From assembly GCA_037903355.1 (NCBI GenBank), contig JBAJFE010000014.1, forward strand, positions 2,790,001 to 2,854,000: a stretch of DNA of 64,000 nt. The letters run 5' to 3'. The first letter of the stretch is position 1. Every line of letters starts with the position of its first letter. The position numbers and the translations under genes are program-made. Shown here one piece after another: positions 13,201 to 22,898 of this stretch. Source of the stretch: Trichuris trichiura (lineage: Eukaryota > Nematoda > Enoplea > Trichinellida > Trichuridae). The notes beneath the pieces were generated by a model, which saw only the letters and a list, made by a program, of their open reading frames with translations, was not told the DNA's origin and made no database searches.

Positions 13201-16200
13201 TGTTTGCAGAGCATATGGTTTTCCATTACCCGAAATTCAGCTTTACTCAAGGAGATGTCTTAGTCACGAAAAATGTGAGTGGATGGCCAATGAAAGTTTG
13301 GGTGAGTAAAGTTATAAATATTCACGTTTGGTAGGGAAACTAAAGTAATGCATATTGACTCACTTCCGTGAATTCACGGAAGGTTCTTTGCGATACCTAT
13401 CAAGAAAAACAAAGTCCCGAATAATGTTTATTTCTTAGGAAATTCTCTCCGCAATTCTCCCGGCGAAGTATTCGAAGGAACATATGAAACATCATTCAGA
13501 CTTCCAGTTATTGCTAAGCAGACGGGTTCATACATCTGTTTGGCGAATGGAGCCAATGAAAAGCCGAAAAATGTTTGGAAAACCCAAGAATACAAAATTA
13601 TTGATTTTGTTGTTACGGATGTGCCGCAGGCAGAAAGATTCAAAGGATTCAACATTAGGCTGCGCAAATTCACGCCTGAGCTTACGAAAGAAAACTACGC
13701 CACAGTTTTCGAAAAAGACACTATCGCATTAAGTTGCATGTACCAGAAGTGGTACTATAGTTCCGTCAAGTGGTCATCGAATAATGCTCGTAGTGGGAAA
13801 ACGAGAAAGGTTTTTACTGCAGCTGGAAAACACAGAAGTATCAAGATTAGCCACGAAGAAGGAAATTTCTCGAATAGCGAAGTTCTCCACATTTTTCATG
13901 TAAGTCCTGAATATTCGGGTGTTTACTACTGCAGTGGCACGGAAGGTGACAGTGGCTTAAGTGTTGTCAGAGCATATGAATTGGTTGTCCAACGTCCCCT
14001 TGCACCTTTCTTTCACAACGAGAACGAATCAACAGTCATTACTGTTCAGTATAGTCATCCCTTTGAATTGGACTGCAATGCTAGCGCATTTCCAAGACCG
14101 AAATTTGAATGGCTGAAGAACTCGACCAGACTAACTCCAAGTCCAGGCATACAAATTTTGGAAAATGGTAGACGACTGAAAGTTCTACGAGCAGTTAAAG
14201 AAGATGTTGGCATCTACACTTGCAAGGTCGAAAACAGAGCGGGCGCCACCGAACGAAACTATACGATTTCGGTGGAAGGTTTGGAATTGCCTGTTACCAG
14301 TAAAAATACAACGTGGATAATGCAAGCATTTTTGGGAATGCTCGGTTGCTTCGTGATTGCCCTTACTTCGGTGGTAATCGTCTTGAAAAGAAGAGAACAA
14401 ACTCGTGTAAGTTTAACGCCGTGCTTTGTGTCTTAAAAGGGGCCTACGATTTTGTTTCTGTTTTATCACACTTGCGTATACAAATGTGCACATTTGCATC
14501 AGGTTCTTGATGTCATGGTTGTAAAGGGGACGAAACGCAGAGGGTTATACGGACTCGGAAAATAATGATTTCACGCCAGCCAAGTTCATGATGCAGCGAA
14601 ACAAATCATTGTCTAAGGTCTTTACTGTTCGAATTGGCCAGAGAAAAGTTTTAACTGGCAAACCTTGTTCTCACTATCCTCTTATTACTAACCCACCACC
14701 CGTCCTGTAGGAAACAGCTTTGTTTTTCTGATACTTTTTGTTAGGTTGTTTGACAACATTCCATGTATTAGCAAAATCTAAGCACATGCTTAGTATCAGT
14801 GCCTTTCTTGCTACTTCAATCCTTGCAAGCGTTGCATAGCTCTCTGCTTTTATTCAAGATTTTCCCTTATGACTAATATCTTCGAAGAATTCAATTTTTC
14901 TAACTCACTGCAATGCTACTAGGATTACTAAATTCCACCTGTAACTCATTCCAACGGCACCGAACTTGGCGACTTTAAAAGGTACCACTCATAATCTCGA
15001 AGCTAAGAAAATCACCTTCAAGCAGACGCCTATATGTTTAAAAAAAATTTGTTCTTTGTTGTTACCTTATTGCCTAAGTGAGAACAAGAAATAAAGCTTA
15101 AAATACTTGAAATTAAGGCATGAATTGAAAACAGCAGAAAATCTAGATCATCCCTGCGCGTATGTAGTTCAAATAAACAATGTTCCGATGTAAAATGCTA
15201 TAAATAAATGTACACAGTTCGACGAAAGTGGATTTAGCAGTGTGGATACTCTTCAGGACAGCGACAGCACTATAAGGTCTCTCTAGTCGATATTCCTCAG
15301 TATCCATCAAACGCCTTGTGAAGTACACTTTTATCTTTATTAGTAATGAAAGCTACCGAGCTTTCAGAAGCGACAAATGTGACCTTCAACGTGAACTGGC
15401 ATCAGGACCAGATATTACCACCTTAAGTACCCTAGGGAAACTATGCACTGGTATATGTATCAATGCAAGCAAAAGAAAGTTTCTCCGCTTACTTGTTTGA
15501 CTCCACTTTAGCTAATGCAATTTTCAGGTAAAACAGCTGAAGGAAATGTATAGAAAGCTTCACTGCTCAGTCGACGGGTCACTCAAAGTCGATCCCACCT
15601 TACCACTGAACGAACAAACAGAAAAATTAACTTACGACTCTCGGTATGAAGTGCCAAAGCAATGTCTACAACTGAAGGAATGTTTGGGAGTTGGCCAATT
15701 CGGACGCGTACACAAAGCAGCAATAGTCGACACTGACAAAGCCAATACGACGCAGTTAACAGTGGCAGTTAAAATGCCTAGAGGTTTGAGCATGTTTTGT
15801 AAACACCCGCAAGGACTTTATTGAACTTTTAGTGGGCAAAAACGTAGATCATCAAAGCGCTCTCTTGTCTGAGCTGAAGATAATGGTTTACTTGGGCTTC
15901 CATCCCAACGTTCTCTCACTTGTTGGTGCGGTTACGAAGCACATGGTCAGAGGAGAACTATATCTTATAACGGAATTTTGCTCTCTCGGCTGCTTGCGCG
16001 ACTACGTGCGACAACACTCACCTGGCTTTGTAAATGAGTTGGTCTTCGTAACACCTAGAAATGTGCATCCCAGTTATGACAGCACAGAAAACGACTACTT
16101 GACTCCTTACATGCTAGGAAAGATAGGAAACCTGCGGAGGACTCATTATCAGGTTGGTCAGTGCATGCAAACAAAGTCCTGAAACATTGCCTGAAATGCT

Positions 16201-17453
16201 TATTCTACTAACAGAAGCTTCACGTTCTTGCTTAGCAAACATATTTCCTGTAAATACATACATAAATGGTTAAACCTCCTTTTCTTACGTTCATGTTAAC
16301 GGTGCGTCGTTTTTCAAGAGTGAGGTTGATCCTACTTGGGCGGATGAGCTTGCAAGAAACAGGATAACCAAAAGTTTCCTATGTACAACGGATCTTCTGA
16401 GCTACAGCTACCAGGTCGCAAATGGAATGGATTTCTTGGCATCAAAAAACGTAAGCAATTTCTTCCGCTACGCTATTTTAAAGTTCACTCTTACCAGCTA
16501 ATTCACCGTGACCTGGCGCTTCGCAACTTGCTTCTTACGGAGAATCATTTGGTGAAGATAGGCGACTTCGGACTTACAAGGCAAGACAACAAGTACGAAA
16601 TCAAGAAACTTGATACGCCATTACCAATCAAATGGATGGCCATTGAATCGCTTAGCTACAGAGAATATACTGTCAAGTCAGACGTGTAAGCAGTGAATTA
16701 TGTGATTTTATGAGCTGCCAAAAAGGAAGGAAAACGCTTTACAAAGCTTTAACTTAGAGGTTTAAATTAATTACTGTTGACGCATGGAACTTTCAGTTGG
16801 TCATTTGGCATTGTGTTGTGGGAAATATTTTCTCATGGAACGATACCTTACACAGAGCATAATCCAGGTGAAGAGTTTGTCAAGTGGCTCAAATCAGGAA
16901 ATCGCTTATCCCAGCCGGACCATTCTCCGGAAGAAATGTAAGCTGCTTGGCTACTTTGCTCAGTAAAGAATAGAATAGGCCGTTTTCTCAGTAAAGTTTC
17001 GTTACTTAAAGTTGATACCGTCCAATACTATAAACAACACCTAACTGGCCTTTTGAATCTTTCAAGACTTTCAGTAAGCTGGATTCTCGAGAAGTTGATA
17101 GGAAAAGTTTGCTCCTCTTCGCGCTGACGCTACTGGAAGAACATTTTAGTTATCGGTTAATGCGTCACTGTTGGTTGTCAAAACCAGAAGATAGGCCTGA
17201 CTTTGCTGCTTGTCGAGAAACAATTGCTCACCAGCTGTCGCGTTGCAATGCATCAGCATTTGAAAGCCTTCGAGATGACCTTGAAAATGCCCAACCGCAA
17301 ATCATACCTGACGAACTGCGAAACAGTGAGCCATTTGGGGAACCATACTGCGACTTCTTCTACCGCAAAGAGTCTGCGGTACCAAATGATGAACCTGAAA
17401 CCAGCGGATTGGATAATGCTACGTACTTCAATGCATCCACTCTTCAATGTTGA
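4262..17453 (+). CDS. VEGFR/VER-like receptor tyrosine kinase, 7 Ig-like domains, 13 exons
   Basis: Receptor tyrosine kinase at the plasma membrane, about 1228 aa when spliced. Exons: 4262-4423, 5582-5777, 5832-6009, 6308-6434, 6651-6807, 12744-13301, 13439-14406, 15528-15783, 15833-16152, 16319-16450, 16498-16685, 16797-16937, 17150-17453; all junctions are GT-AG and phase-compatible. A signal peptide (MRLFIPAFFW...) is followed by seven Ig-like repeats ending DTGYYEC, a poorly delimited second, DSGIYVC, DGGSYTC, TGSYIC, YSGVYYC and DVGIYTC. The fourth lacks its first cysteine, as in vertebrate VEGFR Ig4. A membrane helix lies near residues 753-775. The kinase has GVGQFG (836-841), VAVK (Lys ~864), HRDLALRN (~1021) and DFG (~1041), with a short insert in exon 9. 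The catalytic loop has Leu where most receptor kinases have Ala. Intron 5 is 5.9 kb and transposon-filled; introns 8 and 10 are 49 and 47 nt. Seven Ig units plus a split kinase fit the VEGFR class and C. elegans VER proteins better than FGFR. Ligand is unknown. Confidence 0.9.
8003..11561 (+). mobile_element. Decayed mariner, interrupted by a MULE
   Basis: The left end (GGGTTGTTCGAAAGTTCCTG, from 8003) and the inverted right end (ending about 11561, rich in GTTCCCGGGAA) form mariner-style terminal repeats beside a TA. Between them, after removing the nested MULE, mariner/SETMAR transposase pieces are readable: VVYEWSKRFREDKK near 10.34 kb, and LHHDAMSHRDNALAYSL followed by HSPDLDP near 11.2-11.3 kb, which correspond to the second and third DD34D motifs. 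Stops and frameshifts interrupt every segment, so no active enzyme is expected. It lies in intron 5 of the receptor kinase. A further insertion (about 10.48-10.83 kb) may be present, since the coding homology is lost there. Confidence 0.7.
8166..10182 (-). mobile_element. Mutator-like (MULE) element with FLYWCH finger, nested in mariner
   Basis: Flanked by a 14-nt duplication (CCCTTAAAGTAGGT at 8152-8165 and 10183-10196). Both ends are made of short subterminal repeats around GACCnTTCGGCAAAT, in inverted orientation (8170-8290 and 9970-10175). On the minus strand, 9892-9410 encodes a FLYWCH-like zinc-finger region (YYWSCESRKT, then CRGRAV and HNHMPNP), and further along (9390-9170) MULE transposase motifs (NASYWVMDGT and LVYTIMTGKREPLYK). 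The reading frame is split, so the transposase is probably dead. FLYWCH plus MULE domains are a known transposase combination in animal Mutator-like elements. The 14-nt repeat is longer than the usual 9-11 bp MULE duplication; part of it may be element end. Confidence 0.72.
11934..12166 (+). mobile_element. Foldback element with hammerhead-like core, 13-nt TSD
   Basis: Inserted in kinase intron 5. Direct repeats AAAAAATGATATT (11921-11933 and 12167-12179) flank it. About 66-nt arms at 11938-12004 and 12053-12118 are near-perfect inverted copies. The right arm continues into the family 3' end GGTCCCGTACGAAGACAC. Between the arms lies the CTGATGA...GAAA core. An inverted 5' copy joined to a forward 3' copy is the arrangement expected from twin-primed reverse transcription (inference). 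Confidence 0.75.
12025..12060 (+). ncRNA. Hammerhead-ribozyme-like core
   Basis: CTGATGA, one C, helix GGGTC (loop TCGAAT) GACCC, then GAAA and GCTCCGGA. The last eight bases pair with TCCGGAGC at 11997-12004, placed as helix III would be. The CUGANGA and GAAA segments match the hammerhead core. A strong helix I and a clear cleavage triplet are not visible, so self-cleavage is unproven. Confidence 0.5.
12300..12440. repeat. Dispersed imperfect palindrome, copy 1
   Basis: GGTTTGCCGACCATCTTGTC, then a TTAGGC-like tract, then an inverted complement (AAGGGCGATTGG...). A diverged copy lies at 23410-23550 with the same order: GGTTTACCGACCATCCTGTT, a TTAGGCCTAG tract, then GATGGCAGGCATGGTAACTA. The copies appear to be a small palindromic repeat. 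The TTAGGC-like letters are too few to call telomeric. Confidence 0.45.
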
Positions 17454-17516
17454 ACAGTTCTTCAGCTAACTCTTCTTAGCTGTGCTTCTTCGTACTGTTC
17501 CGACCGCAGCTTGACT

Positions 17517-17522
17517 AATAAA
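17517..17522 (+). terminator. Poly(A) signal of the receptor kinase
   Basis: AATAAA lies 64 nt after the kinase stop codon (TGA, 17451-17453). The convergent PRPSAP gene ends at 18297, so the two 3' ends are about 0.8 kb apart. Confidence 0.6.
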
Positions 17523-18296
17523 TTTAAGCTACGGATTTCCAACCGATCATTGATCACTTTAAAGGGAATACTGACCTTAAATGGTTAAGTTTTGCTAATA
17601 AGAGCTGTTGTTTCACAGGGACAGGTTTAGCATATGCACAAGTGCTAAAAGAGATTGAAATATAAATAACACAAGTGTAAAATGGGGAAATTAAATATGG
17701 TAATTTTCTTATTTTATCCAAACAGTTTTCAGTCAATTATCTATTACCTAAGAGCCCGTGATTCACATTCAGTAATAGGCTCCTCCAAGTTAAGTCAAAG
17801 AATTTCAATATCGAAATGGAACGAAGAAAAGCATAAGCAGAAATTAGAGGGCAACTTCGTTTCTGAACAAAACTTTTCTTAACTGTAAACCTTCCCAGTG
17901 CAAGTCTGTCTACGGATAGTATCCCACTGTAACTTCATTGAAAACTGGAGGTTTCATATTCACTTATCTTCTAAGCTTCGTGCGACAAACGCAAACGCTG
18001 AGTAAAGGATCTAGAGCGCACAATTCTGAGCATGCATTCAGCTGTGCAGCTTATATTGCAAGCCTAGAGCATTAACTGCGAGCAGAAACTTTTATACAGC
18101 AAAATCTTTAAATGCTCTGACAAAATTTTCACAACGGAAAAGATGTACTGCACAAAGCAACAGCCTTTTGAAACTGGGAGACCGCCAAATAACTACGCGC
18201 AATGGTAAGCGAATTTGCAAGGAGCTTTAACAATCAAATATCGAAACTTTTTGTCTCCACACAAGTAAACGAAGTTCTACAACTAACTGCAAACAG
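17523..18296. other. Convergent intergenic region
   Basis: This stretch lies between the ends of the receptor kinase (+) and the PRPSAP gene (-). Only short ORFs (60-66 codons) are seen and none is recognisable. No repeat was identified. Confidence 0.5.
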
Positions 18297-19368
18297 CTAA
18301 TCACAAGCACCCGTTTCAGAATTGAAGCGAGACAGCGATTCCTGATTAAACGTCCGCCGAATCGCTTCTGATAATATCGGGGATATGTCGATGGTTTTTA
18401 TCTTGGGACACTGAATTTTCTGCATCTCGTGAGGAACAGTGTTGGTGACAAAAATCTCATCGATCACTGAATCTTCAAGAAGTAGCGGTGCGCTCTGCGT
18501 GAAAATGCCATGCGTGGCCACTACGATCACTTTGTACGCTCCCCTCTTCCGCAGAACAACTGCTTCTTGGATAAATTCTTCAACTTCATCCATGACATCA
18601 TCGACAAGTATACCTATTCGACCACCAACGTCGCCGGACAGTATCAAGGACACAGTTTCCGTTAACGCACTGTCATCGGAGTCGTTACATCTGTGATAAA
18701 AATCGCCAATGCCTGGACCTCCTTTACTGCTATGAAATATAGCAACACCGATTCCAAGCTTGTCAGCTAATGACGTAGCCTTCTGTACAACTGTAGGACT
18801 CTTTGCCACCATCACCGCGTTCTTGTAGTTTGGTACTTTCTCACGAATATGCTGAACAATGCACGAAGTTGCTCGAACATTGTCCAATGGAATGGAAAAG
18901 AACCCATGAACCTCCAGTCGGCACAAATCAAGCGTTATCATACGATTGGCGCCTGCTTTTTTAATCATGTTTGCAAGTAGCTTGGAAACGATTGGACTGC
19001 GTTTACGCAATTTTATATGTCGAGTGTAGGGGAAATACGGCATCACGACGGTCACACTTCGAGCTGAAGACGTCTTACACGTATATATCATAATCAACAA
19101 CTCCATAATGTCGCTATTGACATTCTGAGTAGCGGTTTGTATAATGAAGATTTCGCGATTTCTTATGGACTCTTTGATATCAACGAAAGTTTCACGACAA
19201 GGTTGCAAGTAAACACGTGCTTCGCACTGACGAACTGGCAGTTGGCTAAACGTTTGCCATTTGCAAAAAGAAGCGTAACCATCATATTTACCTCATGATC
19301 AGCGAAGCCAATTCAGGATGAGACCCGCCGACCAGAACGCCCATACCTCTTTTCTCCTTCTCTTCCAT
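18297..19368 (-). CDS. Phosphoribosylpyrophosphate synthetase-associated protein
   Basis: Two exons, 19368-19292 and 19245-18297, joined by a 46-nt intron, give 341 aa (human PRPSAP1/2: 356-369). The start is the Met of MEEKEKRGMG, followed by GGSHPELASLI, the usual first strand and helix. The protein matches the non-catalytic PRPP synthetase subunits: YLQPCRETFVDIKESIRN, IMELLIMIYTCKTS, GDVGGRIGILVDDVMDEVEE, and CPKIKTIDISPILSEAIRR. In catalytic PRPS the ATP/metal-binding motif is DLHA and the PRPP loop is DDMADTCGT. Here they read DLCR and DDVMDEVEE, so the active-site His is Cys and the phosphate loop is altered. It should act in the cytosol as a regulatory partner of PRPP synthetase in nucleotide synthesis. 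The family assignment is strong; the regulatory role is inferred from mammalian homologues. Confidence 0.92.
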
Positions 19369-20345
19369 TCTGCTAAAAAGACAAAAACGATATTCAGTAA
19401 CTGTGCACAATCGTCCATTTAGGCAGCAACAGTAACGTGGGTACCTTGAAGTGCGTAATAAAGTGCAAAAGCAACGCATTTTTTGCGGTGCTAGATCACT
19501 GTTAGTTACTTCACAAAAGCGGCCTTTCGCGCAACAACCATTTACTAGTAACGTGTGAAATGCAAATACATGAAAGCGCAGTGTCATTACGAGCTAAACA
19601 AAATTACTTAGCAGGAAAGACCGATCACCGAAACCGAAACAAGTATCCTACCAACGAATGGATGAGCAAATTGCTGGGGAAATAAACAAACAAACACGAA
19701 ACTAATTTACGTACGAAGCTGTGGAAAGATGAAATGAAAATTCATTATCCCATTAAAAGACACCCAGTCTTTAATATGTAAAATTATCGTTTCCAACAAC
19801 AGCATGCGAATTCAACTTATTAAAGCATGGCGGGTCAAGAATCTTTTTGTGCATATCTTTAATTCCTATTTCCGATAGGAAGCTGCGCTTTGAACTGGCT
19901 TGAAAAAAGGTGAGAAGATAAACAGTTAAGACAAATTACTGCTGCGATTAGTTTGCATTAAGTAGTCTGCAAACTTCCATTGGACCATTGGATAGAAAGC
20001 TGTTCTCGGTTTTGCGACTGTTCAATCCTCTTGTTGCAATATTTAAACTTTAATTGAACCTAGAAGCCAAGCAGGAAGACCGTTCATTCATTCACCCGTC
20101 AGGACACGTCAAGAGACTTGCTCAACATATGTTTAAAATTCTCGATTAACTACTCCATTTTTTCAAGAGGGTAACATGATATTAGCTTTCTAACGGAAAC
20201 TTTAACCTTCAGTTCATACTGGTTACTATTCACACTGTCGAAATTATGACAAATTGATGGCAGTAAATCTCATTTGAAAAACGACAGGGCAAGTTTATTC
20301 AGACTATTGCTAGCTTGAAAACCACAATAGTTCCCCATGTAGAGC

Positions 20346-20541
20346 ATAGGATTTTTATTATTACGGTACAATCGAAAGGGCTTTTTACCTCCGGAGCTTT
20401 CGGGTTAGGCCGAAGCCCGATATCAGCAGACAGACAGAGTGCCTATCCGCTGAAGACTGGTTACAGCCTAATCAGAAGGTTCCGAAAGCAAAGCCATTTT
20501 GATTTTAATGATAGATATATAGCGTAATAATAAAAATCCTA
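20346..20541. repeat. Foldback with two opposed hammerhead-like motifs
   Basis: Outer inverted arms AGGATTTTTATTATTACG (20348-20365) and CGTAATAATAAAAATCCT (20523-20540). Inside, the minus strand carries CTGATAT, C, GGG...CCC, GAAA, GCTCCGG (20426 down to 20392). The plus strand carries CTGAAGAC...TTCCGAAAGC (20450-20488). This is consistent with an older, self-inverted member of the hammerhead-like family. No clear TSD was found. Confidence 0.5.
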
Positions 20542-21863
20542 CGCCCCATATAAAAAATTCACAACAAATAACGCGCATGTGCGGGCATAAAGCAAAAAAA
20601 GTAAATTAGCACACGTTTATGCCACTGACTAAGCAACTGTCAGGGGCAACAAAATTATGCTTTCAATAATGCTTGCAGCAACACTATACCTATATAACAG
20701 TTTCAAGGATCACCCAGTCGCACATTTCTTAGGTAGTCATTTAAAGTTATAAGGATACACAACGGTGATACTGACGCCAGTCATTTTTAACAGTAACAAA
20801 TAAGAAAACTTGAAAATGGTATTCTCAGAATGGGTCGTTGCTGTAACAGTTAAAACGGCTTATTCCAAGTTTGTATGCGGCCAAAAAAAGGATACAGCAG
20901 TTTTCAGAAACTGCTTGCTTCTGTGGTCAGGGTTGCAGGTCCGCCCATTAACGTCGCAGAAGACGGAAACAAACGGTTTTCAAAAGCCACAATATCCTTC
21001 TTGGTTGCATACACACGAGTAATAAAGCATTTTAACTGTTATTAAATCAGACAATTGCGACCATCGACTACAGTATTGCGCAAGCAAGATCGTTCTAAAG
21101 AGTAACATCAGCTTCATCCATACTTACAGAATGCAATAAAACTATAATTGAATGCGTACACAAAGAAAACGTTCAAATAAAGGCCAAGGCATTACCGCAA
21201 CCAGAAAAGACAATTAAGAAAAAAGCCTCAGAAACAGAGACGATGGGAAAACAGAATTGCTTCCAAATAGAAGTATTAAGCGAGCAAAATTTCAACGGTT
21301 CAGTTCTCTTACTTTTTCGTAATGGAAACGCCACCGCACAAGAGACTCCGTGAAGTAAGCGATACCGTATCACTTGGTGCCAGTGAGGTACAAAGCATGA
21401 GGAATCCTACTGTACTAATAAAAGGTTTTGGTGAGATAATTAAAAATAGTGTAAGCTTCTCAACACCATCACAGCAATGGTCCAAGTTTTCTGTGACAGA
21501 TGCTACTGCTACCAACAGAGGCTTTCTAACATTTATTTTACGTATGTTTCGTTTTATTTTCCGACTAGTAGCGTCTGGTCCTTTCGTCGACGTCTTTGTA
21601 GATTCAGCCATTGGACGGTAAATGGGGAAAACTAGCTTTGCTAATGGATAGCATGGCGGGTATTAGTTGAAAAAAGGACGTCCATCCATCTGGGTTGACT
21701 TTCTTGGTCACATTTTTTATTTGTCATCGCAGATATTCTCCGTAGAAAGGTTGAGCTTAAAAATATTATGAGAATTTACTTTAACTAGGTGCAATAGATA
21801 AAAACCAGAAATAATAACACATGCACGCATAGAAAAAAGTTTAATTCCCGTTCGCAGCAGGAA

Positions 21864-21900
21864 GCATCGGAGCTTTCGGAACATTTTTGGTTCCGAAAGG
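21864..21900 (-). ncRNA. Hammerhead-like remnant (helix II side only)
   Basis: Minus strand: GGAAC, loop CAAAAAT, GTTCC, GAAA, GCTCCGATGC. This is the same helix-GAAA-GCTCCG order as in the other copies, but the CTGANGA segment is replaced by CACCTTTC. Best read as a decayed copy. Confidence 0.3.
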
Positions 21901-22898
21901 TGCAAAAGAAATCAAGCCACAGGCCTCAAGCTTAGGTGAAGGCAGAACATAATTCCTAGCAGGATACTTTGTTAACCATCCTAGCAGACCATCGTTGGGG
22001 AGCGCCTACGGAGTGCTCATCGAACATGAGCATCACTATATGTCAACTGTAATGCTGGGCCCAAATGGCTAAAGGTCCGGTTTACTTTAGCCAGTTTCTT
22101 TTCATGCTTGCAGCAAGGTGTTTTATTAGAGCAGCTAAGATGATTGTCAAAAATTCAATAAAAAACTCACCTTTTCCTGTAAACTGCACCCGACTTTGGA
22201 AGACCGTTCCAAATATCAGTTCCATATTCGAATTTTTACTGGGCGGCATTACCATGGGTGCTGCTGGGTCAAGCCATGGAGATAGTACTCAAGGGAAATA
22301 ACAGCCTATGCTCATTGGCATCGATGTCTGAATTCTTAAAGGAATTCATTTGTATGAATGCAAAACCAATTTCTCTTGCAAAATCTAATGAAAGAACCTA
22401 AATTATAGCGAAACGGCAAACAGGCAGTAAAAGTGACGTCAAGAATATCGCACAGAAAGGTTTTTTATATTAATAGGTGTTCTAATGTCCTGAAGATTTC
22501 AGAGTAGGCTAAACTACTAATGCCAAAAAAGCGTTCTATTCACGAATACAACGACTCATGTAAGGCCAATACATGCACTTTATGGACTTTTGACGATAGT
22601 ACAAAAATAGCTGTTGCGTTTTTATATACCTTATAGATCAGCTCACACCGTTTAAAATAAGAGATCCTTTCTCGCTATAGACATGAAGCACTAAAAGCAA
22701 TTCGAACTTTTAAACTAAAGTTCCGTGACAAGAATCAAAATTCAGATTCGAAATCATAAGTCTTACTCGCGCAGTCGAGTAGGTCACTCGTTTTACAAGC
22801 TTTTGTTGCGTGTAAAAGTTGAACAGTGGAATTCAAAATATTAGGGAGACAAGTATATTAGACAAACTAAAAACACAAAAAAATAAACGTCGTCATAA

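Larger units (their letters stand above)
19369..22898. other. Intergenic region with decayed repeats
   Basis: This stretch lies between the PRPSAP start and the VPS16 stop. It holds a foldback at 20346-20541, a hammerhead-like remnant near 21864-21900, and a short segment at 19648-19680 (ACCAACGAATGGATGAGCAA) that recurs at about 58150 in a CLP1 intron. Overlapping ORFs at 21.3-21.6 kb on both strands match nothing I recognise. Confidence 0.5.

Noticed and set aside
21309..21621. Overlapping 100-codon ORFs on both strands (METPPHKRLR... and MAESTKTSTK...)
   Set aside because: Neither matches a known family or continues across splice sites; a donor-like GTAAGC inside the plus ORF is not enough to call a gene.
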